A stretch of 64,000 bases of DNA from Coptis chinensis (taxonomy: Eukaryota; Streptophyta; Magnoliopsida; Ranunculales; Ranunculaceae), in the NCBI GenBank assembly GCA_015680905.1, contig CM027377.1:10006501-10070500 (forward strand), in the 5' to 3' direction. Below the pieces are notes generated by a model that did no database searches, was not told the DNA's origin, and saw only the letters and a list, made by a program, of their open reading frames with translations. This document shows, piece by piece, positions 10,791 through 22,890 of the stretch. Position numbers and translations under genes: made by a program. Numbering within the stretch: position 1 is the stretch's first letter; every line of letters starts with the position of its first letter.

Positions 10791-11509
10791 TCTCTGTTTC
10801 TAGATTTGTTCACATCCTTCTGCAACACTTGGTATGCAATTCACGAATTAGCTTTTATTCATGAGTAAATTGAAATGGGAAATGAGATAGAGAGATTTAG
10901 AAAAGGAAATTAAATTGACTTAAGATTTACATTTATTAAGGCAAACTATGGATGTGTATCATTCATAAATAAATCCAGCTCATCATCCTTCGTGCATAGT
11001 CAATTTGCTTGGACATGCACCATCATAATTGAACCAGGATTTAGAGTTTTGTCTAAATTCGACTTTCTAGGAAACAGAGATACATCATATCTACAAATTG
11101 TATAATCTTAAGAAATAAAAACTATCTAAACCTTCAGCTATAGTTTTTACTTTTAACTTCTGGCATACCTACACTGCGACACTATTATTAAATCGAGTAG
11201 AGAATTATCTTAAAGCTTCTTCTCTGTGTACGAAGCACAGCAGGATGTGGTATACATGCAGCTAGCGCAATTTGACTGACGAAGTTTTGGGGGAAAGAGA
11301 GAGTCTCAGTATATTATCCTTTGCATCAACGCTCTATTTTCCGATGGCCAACACTAGAAAGGCGTGAAGAAATTTGAAGTGGTCAATAAGTTGTGTTGTC
11401 AGTCAAAGCTACCCGGAAAACCTGATTCATTCATCTCAAAATTTTCTATGTTTGTCTAAAACGTAGAGCAAAAATAGTCTGACAAAGCAACTTCCTAGAA
11501 AGTGAACTG

Positions 11510-11648
11510 TCCTAGTTACATGGTAATCTGCTTCTCTGAGCTCTTTAAGGAGCTCAAAGGCTTTCACTGCATCGTGCATTATGTTGAGCTGTTGAGCAGT
11601 AGAAAGACGATTACATATATCCTGTGCAGTTTTCTCTTCTTCAGCCAA
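11510..11648 (-). CDS. Unrecognised exon-like open frame
   Basis: The minus frame reads MAEEEKTAQDICNRLSTAQQ and continues through a charged helical stretch (AFELLKELREADYH) to a GTAACT that could be a donor near 11510. Composition is coding-like and probably alpha-helical, unlike the neighbouring intron-like sequence. I do not recognise the protein, and it does not match the helicase section expected between the exons at 13261 and 10701. It may come from another host gene. Confidence 0.3.
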
Positions 11649-12299
11649 TTTTTAACCAGTATGTTATTAATTTTTCTAAAAGCACTTCGAGAAGAATGCT
11701 ATATTCTGAACCCTGAAGACCATATGACCAGATGCACCATCTCAAATCAGACATTCAGTCCTCCCTCCCATACCCACTTTCCAAGTCTCTGTATTCACAA
11801 CTGTATTGCTTTTCTACAGAATCTCTCCACACTCAAATCTGGAGATCATATTGGTTATTCTCTTGAGAGTCACCAACCTAATAGCAACTGCTAAATCATG
11901 ACCATATATCTCTTCCAAACAGAACTTCTTAACTTTTCACCAGTTTCAGAGAATCTCTTCTAGATTGCATCTTTTTGTTCCTCCAAAGAAATCCAATCCA
12001 CCTTTAGTACTTTTGACTGACCATCTTAATGCCAAATAAATATTGAATTATAGACAACTGTCTGTGAGCGGAAAAAAAAATTCCTACCATAATGCACACT
12101 AACAATGATCATACACTAATACTAAGGCCCTTCACTCCACACTATTAATGCAACCTTAGTCAGATGATGAACATATCTATGCAAATCTGTAGGTGTTTAA
12201 ATCAGATTCGTCATGGGCTATTCCATCTCATATACTGTTTATGGACCAAGCAATTCTGACTCCACACCTCAACTTATTACAATAATGAAAATATAACTA

Positions 12300-13110
12300 A
12301 GTAACATGGACACTTCATATTCTTAAATAAATCCATATCGGAAACACTGACGCACAGAAACGCCATGTCGGACACACTGACACATTAAGGTGATTGAGCA
12401 TTCAATTTCAAATTTCTTTTATACCCTAGAAGACTGAGAAAATAACCTACTAACATAGTTAAAACTCCATGATATGCCACTTTCACAGTTATATATTTGC
12501 TAGGAGACGCTTTGTAAAGTCTTGAGCCCAATAATTAGTTGTGTAACTAAGGAATAGTAACACTTTTTATCTCTATATTTATCTGGCTGTATCTAGGGCT
12601 GTCAATGGGTTTCGAACACCCGATAACCGACTCGAACCAAACCAATAAAAAATGGTTTTGGTTTTGGTAATTTAGTTTGCCTTCCACCGAACCGAACTGA
12701 TAAAATATTGGTTTGGTTTCGAGTTTGCCCTCCACCGAACTTATATGAACCTGAACCGATAAGATGGCATTTTAATAATATTTATGATTAATTTTGTATA
12801 GGTTTTATCAATTGTGTGTCTAAAATTAATTGATTTGATTTAGGATTTAATTGATTTTATAGTTTTCAGTTCGGGTCGGTTTCGGTTTGTAATATATCTT
12901 ATCGGTTCGCTTCGGTTTCGGATGAAATATAATATTATCGGTCCGGTTCGCTTCGCTTCGCTTCAGTTTCGGGTACCCAATTATCTTATCGGTTCGGTTT
13001 CGGATTTCCCAGAATCTGACCCAAACCGATCCATTGACAGCCCTAGCTGTATCCCCGTGTCCTACTCATATCGGTCCCCGTGTGGATACCCATGTCAATG
13101 CGAGTTAGAA
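12300..13110. repeat. CGTGTCC-type repeat interrupted by a hAT MITE
   Basis: GACACTTCATATTC, GCCATGTCGGACACACTGACAC on the left and CCCCGTGTCC, CCCGTGTGGATACCCATGTC on the right resemble the element at 7806-7990. The hAT-type element at 12594-13045 sits between the parts. Confidence 0.5.
12594..13045. mobile_element. hAT-type MITE with 8-bp target duplication
   Basis: The 452-bp element starts TAGGGCTGTCAATGG and ends CCATTGACAGCCCTA, a perfect 15-bp terminal inverted repeat. It is flanked on both sides by GCTGTATC (12586-12593 and 13046-13053). The interior is rich in CGGTTCGGTTTCGG words. The 8-bp duplication and the end sequence fit a non-autonomous hAT element. No transposase is encoded. 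Confidence 0.93.
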
Positions 13111-13260
13111 ATATAATGAGCACTTAAATGGCCCATATGTCACTCAAGCATTGAGAAAGTCCACAAGTACGCAGAAAGATATATTTAAAGTTTTAAACAA
13201 TGCAAAAAAAGATGCAACAGTGTTGATGGAGGCTTGGCTCCTTCAGAGAACGAAACTTAC

Positions 13261-13332
13261 CACTGGTTTTGCAGTTTTTCCTATATCCTTGTGTGTGAGC
13301 TGATATCCCTGTTTTAATGAGCCGACAACCAG
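13261..13332 (-). pseudogene. ASCC3/DExH14-type helicase pseudogene, exon fragment (motif IV region)
   Basis: A 72-base exon with GTAAGT donor reads VVGSLKQGYQ, then LTHKDIGKTAKPV. The family sequence here is VVDSLRQGHQAMVFVHSRKDTVKTAEKLV in plant DExH14, so five residues of the motif-IV core (AMVFV) are missing. The order along the strand (16450, 14377, 13332, 10790) matches the order in the helicase. Confidence 0.75.
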
Positions 13333-14317
13333 CTATAAGCGTTTCACGAAGTGTCATTCACCAACACAATAACCAAAACCAGTAAGAATGTCTACAAAGG
13401 TAGAATTGATATCCACAAGGCTAAGTAAAAGTAAAAGTAGAAGTTAGAGGTATAGTGGAAACACCAAAGAACACAAATTGATGAGTAGAAGTAAAACAAA
13501 AAAACCACACGAACATCCTTATAATTGGGTAAAGTGGCTGAAAGACCCAAAACGCGTATCATACTCTGTTTGGACTCAACCTGTCAGAGAAATTGAGATT
13601 TTCTTTTCTTTTTTTTCGAGATGAAAAAATAACTTAAACATAAAGGATGTAGTTACATAAGTCCAACAAAACCCCAAACAAAAATCTAAGAACAACACCT
13701 AAGAAATCTCAACTCTCAAGGTACTTCTCCAGGAACGGAATCACCCTGAGTAGAAAACTTACTCGCGTACTGGCCAATACACTATAACTCCAGTCTCCAG
13801 TTCCAAATGATTGTATCAAAATTGAGGGAAATGAAGGCCTCCAGACAGATTTTTCATGAACTGAGTAGGAAAACTAAATAATTGCATTTTTTGTGATAAA
13901 AAATGGTATGTAGGATAAAGAAACTAGGGAAATTGGTTGAGAAGGATAAAATGACGATCAAAGCCTTCTTCAAAAAATATCACCCGAGTTTTAGTACACA
14001 ACTTCGTCATGGAGAAGAAGTGTAAAATGGAATATGCATATAATTAGGGAAGTAAGGCATTAGGAATTAAGGGCATCCAATGTGATTCTGGTTTACTGGT
14101 TTAGAACATTGGTTATGAATGATGTATGGCCAAGTTAGCCAGCTAACTCGTTATTTTATAGGATTCGTCAATGCCCAAGTGAACTCTCAGTGGACTCAGA
14201 GTCTTCGCTTAGACACCAGAGAATGTCCATGTTTTTTCCATAAGGCTTGTTTAGTGAACTTTCCTATCCTTCAGAAAAAGAATAGCTATTTCTAATTATT
14301 GCATACTGATTTTGTAC

Positions 14318-14377
14318 CTCATGTAGAACAGTAACCATAGCTATATTTTTCTGTCCAGCTCCTGGTGGAGCACAAAC
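14318..14377 (-). pseudogene. ASCC3/DExH14-type helicase pseudogene, Walker A exon with broken motif
   Basis: A 60-base exon bounded by CAG and GTACAA reads VCAPPGAGQKNIAMVTVLHE. Intact family members have VCAPTGAGKTNIAM. The Walker A box APTGAGKT has become APPGAGQK, losing the threonine and the lysine position that contact ATP phosphates. Even if spliced, this product could not be a normal ATPase. Confidence 0.85.
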
Positions 14378-15379
14378 CTGTGTTCATCAAGAAAATCACC
14401 TTTATAAATGAATGAAAGAGAAGTTCAACAATTACGTCATATGGCACCATGGAGTAAGAAACTCACCAATATACTCACATTAGTGTGGTACGTAGCTCGA
14501 AATATACGACTCTAGATGCGATTGAGGGATGTGTAGCCATGGAAAGCAGTCTGAGCAAAGTCAATCCAACTCTTGTATCTCAATCTGAAATAGGTACATT
14601 TTTGAGATAAGAGGGGAAAATTTCGTGAGTACAATTGACCATAATATACCATGAGCACATTCACCACTATGACCAGTGAAGACCAAGTCTTTATTTTAGT
14701 ATTTCAGGTGATGAAACCCAGCCAATTAGAAGTTCCAGATGCACTTCTTCGACATTTGCCAGCTCTATTGTAAGATCAGAATAATATATCATACCAATCA
14801 GCCACCTAAACGGTGCTAATGTGTCCTTTCAATCTAAAACAATCCACAAACTACAATAGACGTCACTCATTACTTATCAATATTGCATGGACTCATCTAA
14901 AAGGGTGGAGTACGCGTTGTGATTCTGTAAGGACATCATCTCTTACAAGCATTTTAATTTTCTCGTTTCTATATTATATAATACTATATGTACCCTTTAA
15001 AAAAAATCCCTTCCTAACCAGTAGCAAGGGTAGTGTGAGATACATCTCACTCTTACAAAGCTCACTCGATAAGTATCCAAGTTTATTCCACAAAACAAGT
15101 ACTAAAATATAATACATTATCACTTACATTCTAACATCTGTTATAAATATGATTTTATACTTGTCTCTTTAATCTGTTTCAATCAACTCCATTCTATTCT
15201 ATTTTACTCTATTTTCACTGGTATACTAATTGCTAACTTGATTCTATTCATATATGTTTTCTTTTCTTTTTGAATATTGATCATTTAATTTTTGTAATAT
15301 CCAACTTATTACGTCTACAATAATCTCATTGAAATCAAGGAAATAAATATTACTTATTCCTAGCTGTGAACCCTTGTTG

Positions 15380-15470
15380 GTTTTGAACAGCTCGCCATGT
15401 CAAACACTCTGTATCTGTGTCAGGACACCAATACACTTGTCCGCGTCAATGTAACTAAACTTATTTTCTA
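15380..15470. repeat. CGTGTCC-type repeat fragment
   Basis: GCCATGTCAAACACTCTG, GTGTCAGGACACC and TTGTCCGCGTCAATGTAACT resemble the element at 7806-7990. Confidence 0.5.
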
Positions 15471-16096
15471 GATCATTTCAAACCTACTGCCGTGTCCATT
15501 AATATTGTATTTGGGGCTTTTTAACCCAAAACTCCTACTTGAGTCGGACTCCGACATCCTTACTAGTATCCACACAACCCAGTTACTTGGTGCTGAAGGA
15601 ACACGTTCGAGCTAAAAGTACAACCTCACAATCTGTAAGTAAAATCAATGAGAAGACTCTAATAGGGCTTTGTCGATCCTGAGACAGACTGATATAGGAA
15701 ACATTTATATAATCTTGATTCTAGAGTACCTTTTCTGCAATTACAGAAGATGATGTAATAGAGAAAATAGTAATCCCAAGAATAAAAGCAATAACCACAG
15801 CAGAACTCACAACTCATGGTATTAATCATAGAGAAGCGTCGCACAAATCTCTAATAGTAAGAGCAAGGAGCTTATTCTATACATGTTATCAAACCATAAG
15901 GAAATGAAAGCAGTTAAAAAATGGCTACAACAATTCTAAAATTCACAAGATCTTGAATTGTTTCAAAAGCACTATCTCCAACAAGATCTAATAAATTGCC
16001 AGCTAACTACACATGAAATGTTTCAACAACAATGAAAAGGTATTTACTATTTAGGTAAAATAGACTCTAATGAAAAGTTGTATACGCAAGCAGTAC

Positions 16097-16450
16097 CTCA
16101 TCTCTGGGTTTGTCAGAATCTCCAGGAAATTGTGAACCACCATTTTTCACTATCTGACCACATTCTTCTCTTAACCATTTAAGTCTATACTTCTTTGGGC
16201 ATCATTTGATTGATGAAATGTAGTTCAAAATGACTGACCCACTGTTCATTAAGTGACCAGCTTTCATCCTCCAGAACTAGCCTATCATCCATTGGCACCT
16301 CAGCAACAACCGAGCGGGTGATAATTAGCACTGCCACCTACTTCAGTTTCAGGAGCAACTGATGCCTCATAGTCGTTTGGCTGCTTTGAGAGATCTTTCT
16401 GAATGTTGACATCTGAAAATGTATACCCTAAACGCTTTTGCAACTCTCTC
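16097..16450 (-). pseudogene. ASCC3/DExH14-type helicase pseudogene, N-terminal exon
   Basis: Bounded by CAG (16451-16453) and GTACTG (from 16096), this exon reads RELQKRLGYTFSDVNIQKDL, then after a frameshift VVAEVPMDDRLVLEDESW, then after another shift YRLKWLREECGQIVKNGGSQ and GDSDKPRDE. Plant DExH14 (ASCC3 homologue) has WLRDACDQIVRKGGSQ and DSDKPGDEI in the same order. The helicase is a large Ski2-like RNA helicase; this piece precedes its first helicase cassette. At least two frameshifts and a missing stretch after GGSQ make it non-functional. Confidence 0.7.
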
Positions 16451-16507
16451 CTGCATATACAATTCCACATAATAAAAACTATAGTTCTATACCATATTTA
16501 ATACTAG

Positions 16508-17980
16508 TTGATGCCCGTGCCAATCGGCACTCAAGATCTTCAAAAGACTATCTCCAAATAGCAATGGATCAATGGTATAACCATTTCTAGTAATTTTATA
16601 TTTTATAATCATTTCATGCGTCTCACTTGATACTAACTTGATATTGATATGGAAGTCCTAGAACAACTTTATATGATTGCACACTATTGTCCTCCCCTAT
16701 GGATAAATGCGCCACATAACACATAACAATGACTATACGAACTTCCTAACGTGTTGTTGAAAACTTTTAGCAATTTAACTTGGTACATGAAAGCAAACCA
16801 CATAAATATGATTTTTCCAGACTTAGTACCTTTAGCATTTTGTTTACAAAAGGGCTAGTTCTCAAAAGGAAAATATCCCAATTCATAATTTTGACAATGG
16901 ATTTCGCACTTGAAGGATTGCCGGGACCCAATTTCAATGAAATAACAAATCCTATCAAGCTTGGATCGCATGGTTGTTAAGGTTTTTTCACTAAATCATA
17001 TGTATATTGAGTAGGGTTTCTTTCGGTTTTAAGCTCCAATAAAACTAATTAATTTTCTCCCTTATGGTCTATTTTAGTATAGGGAGTGTTGTATTCTGTT
17101 AAGTGGTTACCAGTTTGACACATTCTTGTGCAATTGCATTGTCCAGTAGTTGCATTTGTTGTATGATAAAGTGAGGATATATAGTAAGTACGTGTCAAAT
17201 AAATGTACAAATATAATTTTTTTCCTAAAATGCATTATGAGCATTGTCATTCGCTTTAAGGCACCTTCCAGTTATAAGGTATTGGCAGCTCAAGATTAAA
17301 GCAGGAGCCAAATTGTGGCGCATAGGTCTTGTGAACATACAATCTAGTCCATCATGTTTCATCAGGTTGATATTAATCATGTCTTTTAGAATGTCACGTA
17401 GGCTTAGACCAGTTTCCATCTCATGCAAGCCTACTATACCCAAACCTGACTGGGTATCTAATATCTACATTAGACGATAACACTACACTCTTGAGTTGCA
17501 ATTAGAAGAAACCTGACAACAAAAGGAAACTCTAGTTTTAGACCTCAATTTAGGTTTCACTTGAAACCTGACAACAATAGGAAAAATTATAGTAATATAC
17601 AAATATGTAATGAGGTTTTCAAATGTAGCTTCCATGAGCATTTCATTTACTTATATTCATTGTACACGATCTCTACTACACCTTCAAGTAAAACCTCATC
17701 TCCAATCAATTACGTACAAATTTCAATCAATAAAACCCTGTGAATTAAAACAAACATAACTGAATTCTTATTGAAGTTAAAAAATAATGCGATTCAAAAT
17801 GGAATTCAAAAGAGTAAACTTACTTGGAAATATTGAGATGGTATGGTTATGCAAAACCTTAAAATTAAGAATTAACAGATGGGCTCTACTACCAAAACTA
17901 TAATTTAGGTGTCTTTCCTATTCATAAAAAGAAAATGAAACCAAATGCAACAAAACAGTAGCCATAGACACATCTTGATC
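16508..17980. other. Helitron 3' half, no gene recognised
   Basis: Short open frames at 16767-16980 and 17225-17480 look coding-like on either strand but match nothing I recognise. They could be further captured fragments. Confidence 0.35.
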
Positions 17981-17987
17981 ATCCCCT

Positions 17988-18180
17988 TTACTTCTTCTTG
18001 GCAGCATCCTCAGCCTTGGTCAGCAAAACAAGAAAAGACTTAAGAATTATGCCAAAGGTGAAATAGGGAGTCTTGTACAACCACATATTTGAAATTACAA
18101 TAACTCCACAGCTCCTTAGCCCTGTTCTTCCTCTCCTTCAATTGCGTTCTTGAGTTCTCCACCTTCGTATCCAACCCATT
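17988..18180 (-). pseudogene. RPS24: RPS24 (eS24) gene fragment, C-terminal exons
   Basis: The minus strand at 18180-18104 reads [20 protein letters not shown] followed by AKELW. At about 18030-17988 it reads LTKAEDAAKKK-stop. Plant ribosomal protein S24 ends [37 protein letters not shown]. The first 90-odd residues are absent, and the bases encoding KIRGVK are not found. This is a truncated host-gene fragment captured by the Helitron, in the same orientation as the RPL10A piece. Confidence 0.85.
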
Positions 18181-18622
18181 TTGTGAATCAAAAGTATACG
18201 TCGCCCCAAGTCAAATAACTTTAACAAAATTCTAAATTTTCTGCATATTACATGTGAGCCTCCCACGCCTTATTTAGTTCAACCTCAATCACAAACCAAA
18301 AATAAAATGAGGCTTCACATCCTCTTTAACATACCTAACCCAGTACCGTCATTCCCAAACCAAAACCACAACAAATGTGATTTATGCAATAGAAATGTGT
18401 GCATAACATATATCCATAGAACATATATTGGCACAATTCTAGTTCTACACAAAAATTTCACCTTAGAGCAGTTGTCTTTAAAAAAAAGCAAAAAAAATAA
18501 AATTGTCTCGAACATATAATTAATGGGACCGCATCTCAAACAATTTGTCATAAGTCATAACACACACATGAGCAATTTACTTACGTATAAAAAATTATCT
18601 GTTCAAGTACACCAATACTTAC

Positions 18623-18828
18623 TTCTTCAACGTGTTGAGCATCACCAAGCATGCAGACCTTCATCTTACGTCGAGGGATATGGGGAAGCTTACAGAACCA
18701 CTGAAACGCTTGTCTTTCTGTGGGTTATAGTTATTCAGTCCAATCTGAAGTTCAACTGTTTCCACAAATTTACATTCTTTTTTCCTTTAAAGCAGTCACG
18801 ATCTGGGTGATACATTCTCTCAATACAT
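18623..18828 (-). pseudogene. RPL10A: RPL10A (uL1) gene fragment, main part of captured exon
   Basis: The minus strand reads [16 protein letters not shown], then [20 protein letters not shown] and KRFSGSV, then in another frame [19 protein letters not shown] and HVEE, ending at GTAAGT (18622). This is the N-terminal third of ribosomal protein L10a (family: [33 protein letters not shown]). One base is missing in the SGSVK codons and another indel precedes FVETV, so the frame is broken. The start of the exon is on the far side of the LTR element at 25037-25055. Confidence 0.93.
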
Positions 18829-19309
18829 TGTTTCGACCCCCACCTACGTGGCAAACGTCCATTGGTAGGAGTCTCCACTTTATTCGTTTAATCGACAAGG
18901 CTAAAGCCCACCGCAATATCATGGATCAATGTATGGGCCCATTAATTCATGTGGCTAAATTTCAACCTTAGCCTCATGGCTTTACCACTAATGTCGTTGA
19001 TTTATGTCCGGATTCATTTCTTATCAAAAAGACAATTATCAGTTGAAAGTTATAGTCTATCACAATTACTCAAGCTACAAGATTACTTGAGCTACAAGGA
19101 CTCTCTACTCTACCTATATAAATACCAAATTATTTTTCATTCAGAACTACGTTCTTGAGACTTGATCCCACCGATAATTTGGGTGCGTGAGGCAACCGCA
19201 AAGGTACGATCTCATCATTCCCCGATCACCATCATTTTTCTAATTACTTTTCTACGTTCTTCGTCTTTTTCATCAACACTTGGTGTTTTGATCATATTTG
19301 GTCGAAACA
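18829..19309 (+). repeat. Left LTR
   Basis: 481 bp from TGTTTCGACC to GGTCGAAACA. TACCTATATAAATACC at about 19099 is a plausible TATA region. It aligns over its length with 24550-25036. Confidence 0.93.
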
Positions 19310-19313
19310 TAAT

Positions 19314-19328
19314 TGGCGCCGTCTGTGG
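19314..19328 (+). promoter_or_regulatory. Primer-binding site of the LTR element
   Basis: TGGCGCCGTCTGTGG lies four bases after the left LTR, the usual place for the tRNA primer-binding site. The same sequence is common in plant Ty3/Gypsy elements. Confidence 0.8.
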
Positions 19329-19399
19329 TTCTTATGCAAAACCGACGATCACGTTCTACAAAAGTTATGACGAATACTCGACGAGCCTAAGTTCTCGAT

Positions 19400-20140
19400 G
19401 CACTTACTGACGATCATCGCGAATGTGCGGTGCAAGGTCAACCTGGCGATATCGAACTACTCCCTCCTATTCCTTTTCAACATCCGATTGCATACGACCC
19501 GGCTACCGTTCCACCGAGTGCCAAATTATTCAGCACGAAGTTATTGCCTCTGACGATTCTTCGTCATCTGTTGCGGATAATGTCCGTCATATGTCTCGAG
19601 GCATTCTTGTATTGAAAATATTACACTGGCCTTGTTTCATCTTTGTCCGGGCGTCTTAAGCTTATTTCAAAGCGGGAATAGTCGAAGTTTATACTTGTCG
19701 AATATCCATTTAGCGCGCAAGTTTTTTTCATACGCCTACGGATAGAGTCGCAGAATGGAAAAGTTACCTTAGCGTTTACAACAATGTCTCTGACACTCAT
19801 ACAATTAAACAGAGACAAACTTTGGTTTCGTTAATGACTGATTTTTTTATTGATGATATTCCTATGTCGAAAGCATTACTCGATGGAGGAAAACGTCGAT
19901 CTCTAATTGTCATTACCTCCCGGGGGCGATGACTTGAAATATATATCGGATATATCAGCTAATTGCTAGATTTACACCGATAGTTCGCATAATAAGTCCG
20001 CCTCCGGTCTTGTTTGTGTCATCTTGAAGCTGAATGAAGACATAATTGAGAGGTCTCTACATTGGGGATTTGACACGTCAAATAATATGGCTGAGTCCGA
20101 AATTGTCATTTGTGGTATACGCACAACTCTTCACCTGGGG
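19400..20140 (+). pseudogene. Broken gag/pol remnant with RNase H-like segment
   Basis: Open pieces at 19400-19620 and 19660-19850 may be gag or protease remnants, but I cannot place them. At 19966-20140 the plus strand reads IYTDSSHNKSASGLV and later SNNMAESEIVICGI, matching the retroelement RNase H pattern (YxDxSS.. SGAG, then NNEAEYEAL). The reverse transcriptase core expected before it is not found, so a deletion near 19850-19960 is likely. Confidence 0.65.
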
Positions 20141-20529
20141 GCGACTAAGTTACGATTAATTATTCTAACTTAGTTGTTAGCCAATTTGAATGATAATATG
20201 CGGCTCGCAATAATAGAATGAACGTTTATTTAGACTTCGTTCAACGAATTGCATGAAATTTTATATCTATCATTACCGCATGACGATATCCGGCGTTATG
20301 ATGTAAGGCATCCTGATTCTATCGTATACTTATCCGTGGAAAATTAAGTCGTCACTGTTATGACAACACTGGATTAACCACTTATGCTGTAAGATGATTC
20401 CAACGAGCTTGGCACTGATAATGTCTCGGTATCTACCGACGACGATCATGCAGCTGACGATGCTCAGGAATTCCTGATGAATAAAAACTTTATCACAGCA
20501 GCACAAGTCTCAATCCTATCCTTCGTTGT

Positions 20530-20920
20530 TTGGGCAGAACGAACAATTTACTAGGCCTCGAAGAAATTCATTCAGGACTATGTGAACACCACTCCCGGGG
20601 GCGAAGTCTCGCTCACATAGCAATGACCCAATGGTATTGGTGGCCATACATGCCAAAGGATGTTAAGTGTTTGTCCGAGAAGTGTGTGCCTTGTCAAACA
20701 CATGATATATGATATGGGTCAACTTCCCGCGACGAAGCGTCATCCAATCCATAAACCTTGGTCATTTGCGAAATGGGGCCTTGACATTGTTGGTTTATTT
20801 CCGACAGCCCTTGACAGTGTTCATTTCTTGCTCGTCGCAACAAATTATTTTACTAAGCGAGCGGACAAAATTAACAAGTTGAACAAAAAACCGGACAAAA
20901 TTTTTTATAATGGTATAATT
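20530..20920 (+). pseudogene. Integrase remnant (zinc finger and start of core)
   Basis: At 20530-20709 the frame reads EIHSGLCEHHSRGRSLAH, WYWWPYMPKD and CVPCQTHD, the HHCC zinc-binding domain of retroviral-type integrase with both histidines and the CxxC pair visible. A frame change follows, then PWSFAKWGLDIVG, which contains the first catalytic aspartate context of the integrase core (GLDIVG). The core ends within the minisatellite border, so the two other catalytic acidic residues are missing. Confidence 0.8.
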
Positions 20921-20934
20921 ATGTTTCCATCGCA

Positions 20935-21800
20935 ACATTATTATCGCTACGACATAATCTGACAAAGTTACCGCGTTTAGCTTCGTCAGTCTAAGTTTGA
21001 ACGCTTTTACGCTTGCTTAGTCGTTACTATCATTACAATAAAATCTAACGAAGTTACTACGTTTAGCTTCGTCAGTCTAAGTTTGAACGCTTTTACGCTC
21101 GCTTAGTTCGTTACTATCGCTACGACAAAATCTGACGAAGTTACCGCGATTAGCTTCGTCAGTCTAAGTTTGAACGCTTTTACGCTCGCTTAGTCATTAC
21201 TATCGCTCCGACAAAATCTGACAAAATTACCACGTTTAATTTCGTCAGTCTAAGTTGAACGCTTTTACGCTCACTTAGTCGTTACTTATCGCTATTAACA
21301 AAATCGGCCGAAATTACCACGTTTAATTTTTTCGTCGGTCTAAAGATGAACGCTTTTACGCCGCTCATTACTATTATCGCGCTCGGAGCAAAATCTGACG
21401 AAATTACCACATTTAATTTCGTCAGTCTAAGTTGAACGCTTTTACGCTCGCTTAGTCGTTACTATCGCTACAACAAAATATGACAAAATTACCGTGTTTA
21501 ATTTCGTCAGTCTAAGTTTGAACGCTTTTACGCTCGCTTAGTTCGTTATTTTCGCTACGACAAAATCTGACGAAGTTGCCATATTTAGCTTCGTCAGTCT
21601 AAGTTTGAACGCTTTTACGCTCGCTTAGTTCGTTATTATCGCTACGACAAAATCTGACGAAGTTACCGCGTTTAGCTTCGTCAGTCTAAGTTCGAACGCT
21701 TTTATCATCGCTTAGTCGTTACTATCACTACGACAATATCCGACTAAGTCACCGCGTTTCGTTTTGTCGGTAAGTTTGAACATTTTTTACACTCGCTTAG
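20935..21800. repeat. Minisatellite of about 10 copies, period 85-91 bp
   Basis: The unit contains GAAGTTACCGCGTTTAGC, TTCGTCAGTCTAAGTTTGAA, CGCTTTTACGCTCGCTTAG and TATCGCTACGACAAAATC. The word ACGCTTTTAC recurs near 21001, 21087, 21174, 21259, 21350, 21435, 21522, 21609 and 21695, with a degenerate tenth at 21780. Spacings are 86, 87, 85, 91, 85, 87, 87, 86 and 85. It lies between the integrase remnant and the right part of the LTR element, where such arrays are known in some plant Gypsy elements. Confidence 0.95.
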
Positions 21801-22890
21801 TCTAATTTTGCCGAAGTTAGCATTGGGGGCGTTTTTCTCTACATGGGCGCCTCGCTCTATGTTATTTCAACTACATAAATCAACAACATTGTCGGTTTTT
21901 CTCTGGTATGTTATCCGTCATAACAACAATATTCAATAAAGAAACCCATACTTTATTTTTTTCACAAGAATTTTTAGTTCTATGATATTACATTCACACA
22001 ATCACATAATCATTGGTTTGGGAAAAGCCAATGGTTCCTTATCGATTTTTGCTTAATATAACTTCATAACTCTTTTTCGCTTCAAAGCGAAAACTATATG
22101 CCGGTTTTAATTATTTTTTTTCTAAGGCATTGTTCTCGCTTTTTTTTTGAAAAATTTCCAAGCAAACAATTTCAACAAATTTTCATGCTGATTTTTTCGA
22201 GCCGAATCTTCCCCAAATCTTTCCGAAGTTAAACTTTCCGACAAATACCATTATTTTTTTCTAAGACATTGAGTCGGTCTTTCTCAACTAAACTTCTTTC
22301 AAACTTTTTTTCATTCTTTCTACGGCATTAATTGACACCTTGTTACGCATAAAACTTTTCTCCGGTCGACTCTTTTTTCTCATATATTTTGCTACATTTT
22401 ACTCATTTGTTTCTCCGCGGCAAAAAAAAATCGCGATTACGTTAAGTTTCGAAATGGATTGAAAATTATCTTCACCTTATTTATTTTTACAAGGCATTGA
22501 GATCATGCGGATGAAACTTTTTCTTCCGGTATTTTCGCGAATTTATGTCTCTCGTCGTACCGCCATTTCTACCTGCGACGACAAGAATAAACTTTTTGTC
22601 AGTCTTTCAGACTTGACCAAAATTTTACGATAACTGATAAAAAAAAATACTAACATATCTGTTTCCGACACCGCTTTGTTATATTCTCCGCACTTTTCTC
22701 CGTTTTCTTCGTCTTCTTCGACAGGCCAAATTTAATTTTTATTAAAACTCAATAATTTGAACTTAATATCCTAGCCGATCCAATTTGAAACTGATCGATC
22801 TTGAACTAGATTATACCGGTCAATCTTTAGTTAATCTTTAGTTGCCTATTCAATTCTCGTAGTAGAGAGAATTTCCAGTAGACTTAATTG
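21801..22890. other. Non-coding interior of the LTR element
   Basis: T-rich sequence with repeated words such as TTTCCGAC, TTTTTTCTAAG(G/A)CATTG and CTTTTTCTCCG. No protein domain is recognised. Confidence 0.5.

Noticed and set aside
20935..21800. CRISPR-like array
   Set aside because: Units are tandem without unique spacers, the period is too long, and the setting is a plant retroelement.
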